Below, in pieces: positions 39,676 to 48,878 of a DNA stretch of 64,000 bases. The stretch's first letter is position 1; each line of letters opens with the position of its first letter. The stretch covers positions 3,596,001-3,660,000 of the forward strand of contig NZ_CP012938.1 in assembly GCF_001314995.1 (NCBI RefSeq). The letters are read 5' to 3'. The stretch is from Bacteroides ovatus. GTDB lineage: Bacteria; Bacteroidota; Bacteroidia; Bacteroidales; Bacteroidaceae. The notes beneath the pieces are model-generated. The model was not told where the DNA came from. It did not search any database and saw nothing but the letters and a program-made list of their open reading frames with translations. Position numbers and translations under genes: made by a program.

Positions 39676-39705
39676 ATCGGGTAAATACGGCAATATTTAT
39701 CCGAT
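39676..39705. repeat. Near-perfect palindrome between fecR-like and susC genes
   Basis: ATCGGGTAAATA at 39676-39687 pairs with TATTTATCCGAT at 39694-39705 (11 of 12), loop of 6 bases. Read on the plus strand it is followed by eight T, so it would be an intrinsic terminator for plus-strand transcription, although no plus-strand gene is visible here. On the minus strand it lies in the leader before susC, where it could attenuate or mark the ECF-dependent control region. Confidence 0.55.
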
Positions 39706-39769
39706 TTTTTTTGTCATAATAGCAGTCTGTTCTTCATAGGCAAACATATTAAAAGATTAATTAAAAAAA

Positions 39770-40885
39770 TTATTTATTTAAATATATACTAGTATCACTT
39801 TTTTCGATTGTGAATGGCAGGGTTTGCTGAATACATTCAATCACCTCGTCTATATCATCTTTCAAATCTAATTTCCCATACACTTTTTCTTTACCAATAA
39901 TTGGATCACATTGAATAGATATACCATAATAGATGCTTAGTCTTTGAATGATCTGCGACAAATCATTACCATTCAATAGCATGATCCCCTCTACCCAACT
40001 AATATACTCTGCTACATCAACTTGCTTCTGATAAGCAATTGTACCATTTGCTATATTCAACAGATCATTAGGATTCAAGCGTGCTTTCTTTTCATTCTTA
40101 TCAGTAACTTCTACCGCACCTTCCACCAATACAATATTAGTTGCCCCCCCTTTATAATTCGAGATATTGAACTTCGTTCCTAACACTTGCAGTTTAAAAT
40201 CATCAGACTCCACTATAAAAGGATGTTTCTTATCATGCGCAACTTCCAGAAAAACTTCTCCTTGGGCATAGATTTTACGAATGTCTCCTTTAAAACAACG
40301 AGGATAAATCACTTTTGACTGAGAGTTAACGACCAGCCGAGTCCCATCAGACAATTCTACTCTAGCCCTTTTCCCCGCAGGAACAAGTAGCTGATTATAT
40401 TCTTGTTCCTCTTTGGTTTTCTCTTCATTCTCTTTTATCACTTGTGAATTGACAGCAACTTTCCCCTCTTTCGAATACTTAATGAAAGCATCTTCATCCA
40501 AATTAAGCTGTTCCTTGGAAGTAATAAGAGTCACTTCCTCAACAGATTGGCTATCCATTTCTTCAGCAATAGCCTGGAAGTCTAAATTACCACTTCCATT
40601 CTGATTCAAAAAATAAATAGTTGAAATGCAAATCAAAAAGGAAGCAGCAATAGAAGCTGAAGCAACTAAGAAATATTTCTTTCTGCGCTTCATAGCATCT
40701 TTTCGCATCTTTCGTTGAGTCTTCTCTATGATAGAAGATGGATCAATCTTTTCCTGCGCACAATTTTGCCAAAAGAATTTCAATTTCTCTGCATCAGGCA
40801 TAGAAGTAAAATCATCCTCAATATTTTCTTGAGAATTCAATTTACTAAATAAATCTGCGAGACGATGGTATTCTTTCAAGCTCAT
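39770..40885 (-). CDS. FecR-family anti-sigma factor
   Basis: This 371-residue inner-membrane regulator has a cytoplasmic N-terminal part that should bind the sigma factor, one membrane helix at about 71-93 (YFLVASASIAASFLICIST) and a periplasmic FecR domain (VPAGKRARVELSDGTRLVVNSQSKV, GEVFLEVAHDKKHPFIVES, VLGTKFNI). The C-terminal DUF4974 domain contains LSQIIQRLSIYYGISI and LDLKDDIDEVIECIQQTL. It sits between the ECF sigma gene and the STN-bearing susC. The domain order and neighbours make the three proteins one signalling chain. Confidence 0.93.
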   Translation of the reverse strand: MSLKEYHRLADLFSKLNSQENIEDDFTSMPDAEKLKFFWQNCAQEKIDPSSIIEKTQRKMRKDAMKRRKKYFLVASASIAASFLICISTIYFLNQNGSGNLDFQAIAEEMDSQSVEEVTLITSKEQLNLDEDAFIKYSKEGKVAVNSQVIKENEEKTKEEQEYNQLLVPAGKRARVELSDGTRLVVNSQSKVIYPRCFKGDIRKIYAQGEVFLEVAHDKKHPFIVESDDFKLQVLGTKFNISNYKGGATNIVLVEGAVEVTDKNEKKARLNPNDLLNIANGTIAYQKQVDVAEYISWVEGIMLLNGNDLSQIIQRLSIYYGISIQCDPIIGKEKVYGKLDLKDDIDEVIECIQQTLPFTIEKSDTSIYLNK

Positions 40886-41039
40886 AATCCTTTTTTAATG
40901 TTGTTCTATAGATAAAGACGCAACTAAAAAAAAAATCTCCCAGTCAAAAATGATTTTTTTTCATTTTTCTTAGAAAACAAATAAAAGTAGGATTAGCTAT
41001 GTGAAAAAATAAGGCATTAATAAGCAGGAGAGTAAAAAC

Positions 41040-41591
41040 TTAGCTCTTGCGAGATTTCAGATTCAATCTTTTAGCAATTTCATCTAACGCAAAAGCAATA
41101 TGGTTATTGATAGTCTTCACTGATATGTTCAACATATCTGCGATATCTTTATAAGGAAGTCCATCTATTTTTGCTAAGAAAAAGACATGTTTACACTTGG
41201 GAGGAAGTTGTTGAATGGCGTCATTAATTTTAGCCATTTCTTCCTTACTAATCATCTCCTCGGCTGGAGATTGAACCGGCTCAAAAATAAAATCTTCGAT
41301 ATCATCAAATGACAATTCATACTTTCCAGTTTCCTTCCGCAAAAAAGAAATCGCTTTTCGATAGGTGATTGTCTGGATCCAAGCATTCATATTGCCAATT
41401 TCAGCCAGACTTTTTCTATTTTTCCAAACTTCAAAAAAAACATCACTCACAATCTCTTCAGCTGACTCCTTCTGGCCAAGTAGCGCAAATGTATAGTGAT
41501 ATAAACGCGAAGAATAATGCTCCATAAAACGATTGAAAGCAATTTCATCGCCGTCTACTATTCTACATATTTCATTATTCTCAAGTTTCAC
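41040..41591 (-). CDS. ECF sigma-70 family RNA polymerase sigma factor
   Basis: This 183-residue ECF sigma factor has region 2 (FNRFMEHYSSRLYHYTFALLG, AEEIVSDVFFEVWKNRKSL) and region 4 (LPPKCKHVFFLAKIDGLPYKDIADML, NISVKTINNHIAFALDEIAKRL). It is first in the regulatory module sigma, anti-sigma, STN-SusC and should direct RNA polymerase to the second PUL when released by the FecR-like protein. A possible -7 element, TATATTTG, lies on the minus strand at 41632-41639, about 40 bases before the start. Confidence 0.93.
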   Translation of the reverse strand: MKLENNEICRIVDGDEIAFNRFMEHYSSRLYHYTFALLGQKESAEEIVSDVFFEVWKNRKSLAEIGNMNAWIQTITYRKAISFLRKETGKYELSFDDIEDFIFEPVQSPAEEMISKEEMAKINDAIQQLPPKCKHVFFLAKIDGLPYKDIADMLNISVKTINNHIAFALDEIAKRLNLKSRKS

Positions 41592-41736
41592 AGAAGTATT
41601 TATAGATTATTTCCAATTAACAAAATTGAGCCAAATATAGCAGTATCGTATCAATTACGAAAATAAAACACCATAAAAAGGAATTAAAAGTTATCAATTA
41701 TAGAAAAATGGCTATAATAAAAACATTACCATTTAG

Positions 41737-42963
41737 CTATAAAAGTCTCTTACTTAAATAACGTACAGGATACCATACAGAAAGGAATCCGACTGCCAAA
41801 ACGGTGATAAAAATAAGTACCATATCCCAAGCATGAACACTGACAGGATAGGCGTCTACAACAAAAGTTCCGCCACCGCCCCCCAATGAAATTATACCGA
41901 ATTTCTGTTGGATAAAACATAGGATTAAGCCGAGGACAATACCGGAAATAGCGCCAAAAAGAGAAATGAGACGTCCTTCAAAGAGGAATATTCGGGAGAT
42001 GAGTTTATCACTAGCTCCAAGACTCCGCAAAGTTACTACATCATCCTTCTTATCCAAAATCAACATGGAAAGAGAACCAATTACATTGAAACAGGCAATC
42101 ATTAAGATAAAGGTCAGAAATAAATAGGAAATAAGTTTCTCTATCTCCATAATACGGAAAACATCTGCCTGCTGCTGATAACGATTCTGAACAACAAAAT
42201 CATCACCTAATATGTTTTCTATTTTAGATTGTACCGATGAAGTATTTACATTAGGCTTTAATTTCAATTCCATCGCAGAGACTTCTGTTGTATAATCCAG
42301 AAGCTGGCGAAGAAAATCGAGAGAAGTCAGAATATATTTCCCGTCATATTCTTGCTGATTCACAACAAATACGACACCCGGAGAATACAGGTAATCACGA
42401 TTAAAAGAAGCTCCGGGATTTGCCATGTTCACTTTGGCATTCCGCTTGGGTAGATAAACCTGAAGAGGATCAACAAATTCCAAACCTGTACCCAAAGTCG
42501 CAACCAGTTCCACTCCCATGACCCCGTAGTTCACAATAGAGTCATGAAGAACAAATTCACCTGCGCCATAGAGTATACTGTCTATAGCAGTCAGTTCTTC
42601 AAAGTTATCCTCCACACCTTTCAATACAACCATAGCTTGCCGATCCTTGTATTGCACCATTGCATTTTCTTCAAGTGTTTCTGTAAACACCTCCACTTCA
42701 GGAAGTGCACAAACAGCGCGAATCCGTTTATCCTGCGCATCAAAGACTTTTCCTTCACGAACTGTTATTTTCAATTGCGGGTCAAAAGCCGTAAAAAAGC
42801 TAGCGACCATATCCTGAAAACCATTAAAAACGGAAAGAGTGCAAACCAAAGCAAGTGTAGCAAGGGCTACCCCACATACGGAAATACCGGATATGATATT
42901 AATAGCGTTATGCTTTTTTTTTGAGAAAAGATAACGCCTGGCTATATAAAAAGGAAAGTTCAC
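41737..42963 (-). CDS. LolC/LolE-type ABC transporter permease
   Basis: This 408-residue FtsX-family permease begins MNFPFYIARRYLFSKKKHNAINIISGISV, typical of the lipoprotein-release permeases LolC/E. One membrane helix near residues 20-50 is followed by a large periplasmic domain and three C-terminal helices (LFLTFILMIACFNVIGSLSM, LISLFGAISGIVLGLILCF, WDMVLIFITVLAVGFLSVWY). It should move mature lipoproteins from the inner membrane to LolA. The partner ATPase LolD is not next to it. It is the last gene of a run with rbfA, an O-methyltransferase and pyk. Confidence 0.85.
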   Translation of the reverse strand: MNFPFYIARRYLFSKKKHNAINIISGISVCGVALATLALVCTLSVFNGFQDMVASFFTAFDPQLKITVREGKVFDAQDKRIRAVCALPEVEVFTETLEENAMVQYKDRQAMVVLKGVEDNFEELTAIDSILYGAGEFVLHDSIVNYGVMGVELVATLGTGLEFVDPLQVYLPKRNAKVNMANPGASFNRDYLYSPGVVFVVNQQEYDGKYILTSLDFLRQLLDYTTEVSAMELKLKPNVNTSSVQSKIENILGDDFVVQNRYQQQADVFRIMEIEKLISYLFLTFILMIACFNVIGSLSMLILDKKDDVVTLRSLGASDKLISRIFLFEGRLISLFGAISGIVLGLILCFIQQKFGIISLGGGGGTFVVDAYPVSVHAWDMVLIFITVLAVGFLSVWYPVRYLSKRLL

Positions 42964-42980
42964 CTCTGCAATGAATTATT

Positions 42981-43313
42981 TCACTTCAGCAATGAATCTA
43001 TTTTCTCAATATAATCCAATGAATCATCCACAAAGAATTTCAGCTCGGGAATGATGCGCAACTGGTGACGCACACGAGTTCCAAGTTCATAGCGAATGGA
43101 TTTCATATTGTTATTGATATTCTTCACCATCTCTTCCGCTTTCTCCGAAGGAAAAACACTGAGATAAACACGGGCAATACTCATATCAGGACTGATACGA
43201 ACTGCACTAACAGAGACCAATGTGCCCGGCATGGACTTTGTTTGAAGCAGGAATATCTCACTTAGCTCTTTCTGCAACAGGCGAGATATCTTATTCTGTC
43301 TGGTTGTTTCCAT
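42981..43313 (-). CDS. rbfA: Ribosome-binding factor A
   Basis: This 110-residue KH-like protein shows the RbfA pattern throughout: RQNKISRLLQKELSEIFL at the N-terminus, VSAVRISPDMSIARVYLSVFP, IRYELGTRVRHQLRIIPELKFFVDDSLDY near the end. RbfA assists late 30S subunit maturation and 16S rRNA 5' end processing. Length is normal. It lies 17 bases downstream of the O-methyltransferase gene and 17 bases upstream of the permease, consistent with one operon. Confidence 0.95.
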   Translation of the reverse strand: METTRQNKISRLLQKELSEIFLLQTKSMPGTLVSVSAVRISPDMSIARVYLSVFPSEKAEEMVKNINNNMKSIRYELGTRVRHQLRIIPELKFFVDDSLDYIEKIDSLLK

Positions 43314-43330
43314 AAATCTACTCTTTTATC

Positions 43331-43969
43331 TTACTTTTTTCTTATAATCGTTAATCCGTCACGTAAAGGCAATATCACTTTTTCCACTCGCACATCTTCC
43401 GCCACCAAATCATTGAAGGCTTTAATACCAATCGTCTGTGCATCCGTGTTGCGAGGCTGTTCGAGAACATGCCCGTCCCACAAAGTATTATCAGCAATGA
43501 TATATCCGCCTGCAGATAAATGCGCCAACGTCATCTCGTAATATTCAATATACTTACGCTTATCACCATCAATAAAAGCCATATCAAAGGTAACACCTAA
43601 ACACGGAACAAGTTCTAAAGCATCACCTATATAAAAACGAATTTTATCGGCAAATGGTGATTTTTCCAACCATGGACGGGTAAAATCCTCTTGTTCATCA
43701 TTGATCTCAAACGTATGCAACATTCCACCTTCGGCCAGACCTTCTGCCAGACAAAGGGCAGAATAGCCACTATACGTTCCTATTTCCAATATCTGACGGG
43801 GCCGAATCATTTCTACAAACATTTTCAGCATCCGTCCCTGCAAATGCCCGGAAGCCATACGAGGACGGAGCAGTTTTACATGTGTGTCCCGGTAGAGCGA
43901 CTTTAAATAATCGCTCTCGGGATCAATATGCTGCAAAATATATTCGTCTATTGATTCGGTTTCCTGCAT
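43331..43969 (-). CDS. O-methyltransferase (catechol/caffeoyl-CoA type)
   Basis: This 212-residue class I SAM-dependent methyltransferase has ILEIGTYSGYSALCLAEGL (SAM motif I), LHTFEINDE (motif II), DMAFIDGDKRKYIEYYEM (metal-binding Asp region) and GGYIIADNTLWDGHV, the family-3 O-methyltransferase signatures. It likely acts on a small catechol-like or hydroxy substrate in the cytoplasm, which the sequence does not identify. It is located between pyk and rbfA with an 18-base gap on either side. Confidence 0.88.
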   Translation of the reverse strand: MQETESIDEYILQHIDPESDYLKSLYRDTHVKLLRPRMASGHLQGRMLKMFVEMIRPRQILEIGTYSGYSALCLAEGLAEGGMLHTFEINDEQEDFTRPWLEKSPFADKIRFYIGDALELVPCLGVTFDMAFIDGDKRKYIEYYEMTLAHLSAGGYIIADNTLWDGHVLEQPRNTDAQTIGIKAFNDLVAEDVRVEKVILPLRDGLTIIRKK

Positions 43970-43987
43970 AAAACAAATCTTTACGAA

Positions 43988-45445
43988 TTACAGATAGCGG
44001 TTATTGTTAGGTAATACAGTCTCCTCTGCATGCTTCAAAGCATCTTCCACTACATTAATTTCGAGGAATGATGTTTTCGTTCCCGCCTTACCACTACTCA
44101 AATAACCAACCATATCAGAAGGCTGTAAACGACCTTCTTTCAACAAACGGCGCAATGCTGCAAAGTAATACTCCTGTCCGTTAGCTAATTCCGGCATATA
44201 GATAGCTTCCACACCATAAGACAAAGCCAAATGACGCATCGTCTTTTCTTTATAACAGATAGCCAACACCGGATACTTTCCACGGAAAGCTGCCAGATTG
44301 CGGGCAGTACGTCCGCTATAGCTATCAGTAATAATGGCACGTATTTTTAGTTTAGAGGTAGCCTTCACTGCCTGTTTAGCAAGGAATGCCGTAACATCAT
44401 TACTATTCTCATCCAATGGAATACGGATATCATTTTCCTCCAATTTATCTTTTTCAGCCTGGGCAGCAATCTTAGTCATTGTTCTCACTGCCTCTACCGG
44501 ATACTTACCATAAGCAGTTTCCCCACTCAACATCAATGCATCTGTACGATAGTAGATTGCATTAGCAATATCAGTCACTTCCGCACGAGTCGGACGAGGG
44601 TTATTTATCATCGTATGGAGCATCTGAGTAGCCACGATTACCGGCTTCTTTGCCAAAATACATTTGCGAATCAATACACGCTGGATTCCCGGGATACGTT
44701 CCTGTGGAACTTCAATACCCAAGTCACCACGGGCCACCATTACACCATCTGCCACTTCCAGAATTTCATCAATATTATCTACCCCTTCCTGATTCTCAAT
44801 CTTAGCAATAATCTTAATATCACTATTATGAGCATCCAGAATTTCACGTATATCAAGCACATCCTGACGATTGCGTACAAAAGAATGAGCGATAAAATCA
44901 ATATCCTTTTCAATAGCATAAAGAATATTGTTACGGTCTTTTTCCGTTAATGACGGAAGATTAATGCGAACACCCGGAACATTTACGCTCTTACGGCTTC
45001 CCAAAGTAGCATCGTTCTTGACTTCACACAACAAATAATCGTTAGTCTTATCAATAACTTCCAGTTCCAGATCACCATCATCAATCAGGATCATACCACC
45101 GATATTCAGATCGGACACAAAGTTCGGGTATGAAACAGCAATACATTCACGGGTTGTCTCCAAATCCGGATTACCTACAATCTTTACTTTATCACCTGTC
45201 TTATATGGAATTGGTTCTGCATTAGCCGTCGTACGAACTTCCGGACCTTTTGTATCCATCAAGATCGCAATACGGTTGGACACAGCACGTACATTTGCAA
45301 TCAAAGCTTCAAAACCTTCACGGCTAGCGTGCGCTGTATTCATACGCACCACATTCATCCCAGCTTCAAACAACTGTTTTATAAAATCCACATCGCAACG
45401 TCTATCCGAGATGGAAGCCACAATTTTAGTCTGTTTCAATAACAT
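43988..45445 (-). CDS. pyk: Pyruvate kinase
   Basis: This 485-residue enzyme converts phosphoenolpyruvate and ADP to pyruvate and ATP in glycolysis. Motifs: TKIVASISDRRCDVDFIKQL and FEAGMNVVRMNTAHAS at the N-terminus, ILMDTKGPEVRTT, IIAKIENQEGVDNIDEIL with the conserved Lys/Glu pair, MVARGDLGIEVP, and VATQMLHTMINNPRPTRAEVTDIANAI. The C-terminal allosteric-type domain is present. Length matches the family. It lies downstream of aroQ with a gap of about 40 bases. Confidence 0.97.
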   Translation of the reverse strand: MLLKQTKIVASISDRRCDVDFIKQLFEAGMNVVRMNTAHASREGFEALIANVRAVSNRIAILMDTKGPEVRTTANAEPIPYKTGDKVKIVGNPDLETTRECIAVSYPNFVSDLNIGGMILIDDGDLELEVIDKTNDYLLCEVKNDATLGSRKSVNVPGVRINLPSLTEKDRNNILYAIEKDIDFIAHSFVRNRQDVLDIREILDAHNSDIKIIAKIENQEGVDNIDEILEVADGVMVARGDLGIEVPQERIPGIQRVLIRKCILAKKPVIVATQMLHTMINNPRPTRAEVTDIANAIYYRTDALMLSGETAYGKYPVEAVRTMTKIAAQAEKDKLEENDIRIPLDENSNDVTAFLAKQAVKATSKLKIRAIITDSYSGRTARNLAAFRGKYPVLAICYKEKTMRHLALSYGVEAIYMPELANGQEYYFAALRRLLKEGRLQPSDMVGYLSSGKAGTKTSFLEINVVEDALKHAEETVLPNNNRYL

Positions 45446-45483
45446 AGTCTTTCTACCTATTATATATTATATTACCTTATTTA

Positions 45484-45903
45484 TTATCTATCTAACAAAG
45501 CTTCCAAGGCCAAACGGTACGAATTCAACCCAAAGCCACAAATCACTCCCTTGCAGGCACAAGCAATCATCGATACGTGTCGGAAAGACTCCCGATTATG
45601 CACATTGGAAATATGTACCTCAATCACCGGAGACGTCACAGAGCGAATAGCATCCTGCAAGGCTATGGAAGTATGTGTATACGCACCTGCATTCAGAATG
45701 ATGCCATCCACATCAAATCCTACCCGCTGTATGCAGTCTATCATTTCACCCTCAATATTCGATTGAAAATAGCCGATCTCCACGTCAACGTATCTTTTGC
45801 GAAGATCAACCAAGTAATCTTCAAATGTAACGCTTCCGTAAATGGAAGGTTCACGCTTACCCAACAGATTAATATTCGGGCCATTAATAATTTGTATCTT
45901 CAT
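45484..45903 (-). CDS. aroQ: Type II 3-dehydroquinate dehydratase
   Basis: This 139-residue shikimate-pathway enzyme dehydrates 3-dehydroquinate. I use the ATG at 45903 (MKIQIINGPNINLLGKREPSIYG); the frame is open 28 codons further upstream but that part overlaps the promoter area and is not family-like. Motifs: NGPNINLLGKREP, IDCIQRVGFDVDGIILNAGAYTHTSIALQDAI, VIEVHISNVHNRESFR. All catalytic elements (Tyr in the flexible loop, His in HISN) are present. It is divergent from xerD. Confidence 0.95.
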   Translation of the reverse strand: MKIQIINGPNINLLGKREPSIYGSVTFEDYLVDLRKRYVDVEIGYFQSNIEGEMIDCIQRVGFDVDGIILNAGAYTHTSIALQDAIRSVTSPVIEVHISNVHNRESFRHVSMIACACKGVICGFGLNSYRLALEALLDR

Positions 45904-45924
45904 CGCGCAATCCTGTTTTTTATA

Positions 45925-45932
45925 TACCTTTG
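45925..45932 (+). promoter_or_regulatory. Promoter -7 element for xerD
   Basis: TACCTTTG matches the Bacteroides -7 consensus TAnnTTTG and lies 45 bases before the xerD ATG at 45977. A clear -33 TTTG is not visible, so this is assigned from the -7 element and position only. Confidence 0.5.
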
Positions 45933-45976
45933 TATCCAAAGAACAATATTTCAAGGTGCAAAGGTAGAAAAAAGAA

Positions 45977-46936
45977 ATGGAAATCAACGAAAAAAAGAAG
46001 AAGAAGGAACAACAAGAGGTGATAATCAGGAAGTATCAGCAGTATCTCAAACTGGAAAAGTCTTTATCTCCTAATACGCTGGATGCCTATCTTACGGATC
46101 TGTACAAACTGATAAACTTTTTGGAGCAGGAAAAGGTAGGGATACTAGACGTATGTTTATCTGATCTTCAACATTTTGCAGCCGGATTACACGATATTGG
46201 CATTCACCCCCGTTCACAGGCCCGCATCTTATCAGGAATCAAATCATTCTTCCGTTTTCTCATTATTGAAGACTACCTGGAAGCAGACCCCAGTGAGTTA
46301 TTAGAAGGACCTAAAATAGGCTTTAAACTTCCTGAAGTACTGACCGTGGAGGAAATTGACCGGATCATCTCCGCCGTCGACCGCAGCAAAGCCGAAGGAC
46401 AGCGAAATAGAGCTATTTTAGAGACATTATACAGTTGCGGACTTCGCGTATCGGAGCTTGTCACCCTCAAGCTGTCCGACCTTTATTTTGATGAAGGTTT
46501 TATCAAAGTAGAAGGAAAAGGAAGCAAACAGCGCCTCGTCCCCATCTCTCCACGAGCCATTAATGAAATAAAACTTTACATACCAGACCGTAATCAAATT
46601 GAAGTAAAAAAAGGGCATGAAGATTTCGTTTTCGTCAGCCAGCGGAGAGGTAAAGGACTTTCCCGGATTATGATCTTTCACATGATAAAAGAATTAGCGG
46701 AAAAAGCAGGCATTACCAAAAACATCAGTCCGCACACTTTCCGGCATTCCTTCGCCACTCATTTACTGGAAGGTGGAGCCAATTTGCGAGCCATTCAATG
46801 CATGCTCGGACATGAATCTATTGCGACAACGGAAATCTATACACACATTGACCGCAACATGCTTCGTAGTGAGATTATTGAGCATCACCCGCGAAATATC
46901 AAGTACCGGAAAGAAAAAGAGGAGTTATTTCATTAA
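45977..46936 (+). CDS. xerD: Tyrosine recombinase XerD
   Basis: This 319-residue site-specific recombinase has an N-terminal SAM-like core-binding domain (YLKLEKSLSPNTLDAYLTDL, ARILSGIKSFFRFLI) and a C-terminal catalytic domain with LYSCGLRVSELVTLKLSDL (Arg), EGKGSKQRLVPIS (Lys), SPHTFRHSFATHLLEGGANLRAIQCMLGHESIATTEIYTH (HxxR, His and nucleophile Tyr). With XerC it resolves chromosome dimers at dif. A lysine-rich start precedes the family's usual beginning. The copy at 58269 on the mobile element is different, lacking the core-binding domain. Confidence 0.92.
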   Translation: MEINEKKKKKEQQEVIIRKYQQYLKLEKSLSPNTLDAYLTDLYKLINFLEQEKVGILDVCLSDLQHFAAGLHDIGIHPRSQARILSGIKSFFRFLIIEDYLEADPSELLEGPKIGFKLPEVLTVEEIDRIISAVDRSKAEGQRNRAILETLYSCGLRVSELVTLKLSDLYFDEGFIKVEGKGSKQRLVPISPRAINEIKLYIPDRNQIEVKKGHEDFVFVSQRRGKGLSRIMIFHMIKELAEKAGITKNISPHTFRHSFATHLLEGGANLRAIQCMLGHESIATTEIYTHIDRNMLRSEIIEHHPRNIKYRKEKEELFH

Positions 46937-46984
46937 ATTATGATAAAATCGCCCCCTTATCTATATAATTATATTAAGAATTAA

Positions 46985-46992
46985 TATCTTTG
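46985..46992 (+). promoter_or_regulatory. Promoter -7 element for the TPR lipoprotein gene
   Basis: TATCTTTG at 46985-46992 fits the Bacteroides -7 consensus, 80 bases before the ATG at 47072. It would give a leader of about 70 bases containing a purine-rich AGAAGGAGG stretch. The -33 element is weak. Confidence 0.5.
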
Positions 46993-47071
46993 CGTTACTT
47001 TTTCTGTGTGAGCAGAAGGAGGTTGGCAAATAGACGATATTTCAATTACAAACATTTAATTTATACCTAAA

Positions 47072-48766
47072 ATGACTAAGAAGTTGTACTTGCCTTTACT
47101 CATGGCAATGGTTGTTGCATTATTCTCTTCTTGCAGCAAAAAAATGGGTGAATTATCAGCTGATTACTTCACTGTTACTCCGCAAGTGCTGGAGGCAGTA
47201 GGTGGTAAAGTTCCTGCGACCATCAATGGTAAATTTCCTGAAAAGTATTTCAACAAGAAAGCGGTTGTAGAAGTTACTCCGGTTTTGAAATGGAATGGCG
47301 GCGAAGCTAAAGGCCAACCAGCTACTTTCCAAGGTGAAAAAGTGGAAGGTAACGACCAGACTATCTCTTACAAGATGGGCGGTAGCTACACTATGAAAAC
47401 GTCTTTCGACTATGTTCCGGAAATGGCTAAGTCTGAATTGTACCTGGAATTCAAAGCTACTATCGGTAAGAAAGTAGTTACTATTCCTGCTGTGAAAATT
47501 GCTGATGGTGTAATCTCTACTTCTGAATTAGTAAACAATACATTAGGTAACGCTAACCCTGCATTGGGCGAAGACGCTTTCCAACGTATCATCAAAGAAA
47601 AACACGATGCTAACATCATGTTCTTGATCCAACAAGCTAACATTCGTTCCAGCGAGTTGAAGACTGCTAAAGAATTCAACAAAGAAGTAGCTAACGTAAA
47701 CGAAGCTGCTAACAAGAAGATCAGCAACATCGAAGTTTCTGCATACGCTTCTCCTGATGGTGGTGTAAGCTTGAATACTACTCTTGCTGAAAACCGCGAA
47801 GACAACACAACTAAGATGTTGAGCAAAGACCTGAAGAAAGCAAAAATCGACGCTCCGATCGATGCTAAATATACTGCACAGGACTGGGAAGGTTTCCAAG
47901 AACTGGTTTCTAAATCTAACATCCAAGACAAAGAGTTGATCCTCCGCGTTATTGCAATGTACCAAGATCCTGCTCAAAGAGAAAGCGAAATCAAAAACAT
48001 CTCCGCTGTATACAAAGAATTGGCTAACACTATTCTTCCTCAGTTGCGTCGTTCTCGTTTGACTTTGAACTATGAAATCATCGGTAAGTCTGACGAAGAA
48101 ATCACTAAACTGGCTTCTTCTAATCCTTCTGAACTGAATGTAGAAGAATTGCTGTATGCTGCTACACTGACTAGCGATCCTGCTAAACAAGAAGCTATCT
48201 ATACTCAAGCTACCAAACAATTCCCGAACGATTACCGTGGTTACAACAACTTGGGTAAATTAGCTTACCAGGCTGGTAACATTGACAAAGCTGAATCTTA
48301 CTTCAAGAAAGCTGCCAGTGTTAATGCTACTCCTGAAGTTAACATGAACTTAGGTTTGATCTCTTTGATGAAGGGTGACAAAGCTGCTGCAGAAGCATAC
48401 TTCGGTAAAGCTGCCGGCACAAAAGAACTTGGCGAATCTATGGGTAACCTGTACATCGCTCAAGGGCAATATGAAAGAGCAGTAAACTCATTCGGTGACT
48501 CTAAGACTAACAGTGCTGCTTTGGCTCAAATCCTTGCTAAGGACTACAACAAAGCTAAAAATACATTGGCTAACGTAGAAAGACCTGATGCTTACACTGA
48601 CTACCTGATGGCAGTTTTAGGTGCTAGAACTAATAATTCTTCTATGGTAACAAGCAGCTTGAAGAGCGCAGTTGCTAAAGATTCTTCATTAGCTAAGAAG
48701 GCAGCTACTGACCTGGAATTTGCTAAATTCTTCACAAATGCAGATTTCATGAACATCATTAAATAA
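47072..48766 (+). CDS. Abundant-type TPR lipoprotein
   Basis: This 564-residue lipoprotein (LFSSC, Cys about 22, then SKKMGELSADYF) has a beta-rich N-terminal half (VEVTPVLKWNGGEAKGQPATF). A central part resembles an OmpA-like helical domain with ISNIEVSAYASPDGGVSLNTTLAENRED. C-terminal TPR repeats follow at about 385-500 (DYRGYNNLGKLAYQAGNIDKAESYFKKAASV, VNMNLGLISLMKGDKAAAEAYFGKAAG). Codon choice is unusually uniform (GCT, GGT, AAC, ATC), suggesting very high expression. Function is not known to me; the SPDG segment followed by N-R suggests a peptidoglycan-associated role. It is followed by a strong terminator. Confidence 0.75.
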   Translation: MTKKLYLPLLMAMVVALFSSCSKKMGELSADYFTVTPQVLEAVGGKVPATINGKFPEKYFNKKAVVEVTPVLKWNGGEAKGQPATFQGEKVEGNDQTISYKMGGSYTMKTSFDYVPEMAKSELYLEFKATIGKKVVTIPAVKIADGVISTSELVNNTLGNANPALGEDAFQRIIKEKHDANIMFLIQQANIRSSELKTAKEFNKEVANVNEAANKKISNIEVSAYASPDGGVSLNTTLAENREDNTTKMLSKDLKKAKIDAPIDAKYTAQDWEGFQELVSKSNIQDKELILRVIAMYQDPAQRESEIKNISAVYKELANTILPQLRRSRLTLNYEIIGKSDEEITKLASSNPSELNVEELLYAATLTSDPAKQEAIYTQATKQFPNDYRGYNNLGKLAYQAGNIDKAESYFKKAASVNATPEVNMNLGLISLMKGDKAAAEAYFGKAAGTKELGESMGNLYIAQGQYERAVNSFGDSKTNSAALAQILAKDYNKAKNTLANVERPDAYTDYLMAVLGARTNNSSMVTSSLKSAVAKDSSLAKKAATDLEFAKFFTNADFMNIIK

Positions 48767-48793
48767 GAGAATTACCACTCTATTTTAAATATT

Positions 48794-48837
48794 AAGAATT
48801 GCCTGTCATTATAAATGACGGGCAATTCTTTTTTTTT
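48794..48837 (+). terminator. Strong intrinsic terminator
   Basis: AAGAATTGCCTGTCATT (48794-48810) and AATGACGGGCAATTCTT (48814-48830) form a 17-base stem with one wobble, followed by a run of T. It closes the TPR lipoprotein transcript. Confidence 0.9.
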
Positions 48838-48878
48838 ATCTGTAAAAACCGTACTTTCGCAGAAAAGAAATCAAAGCA

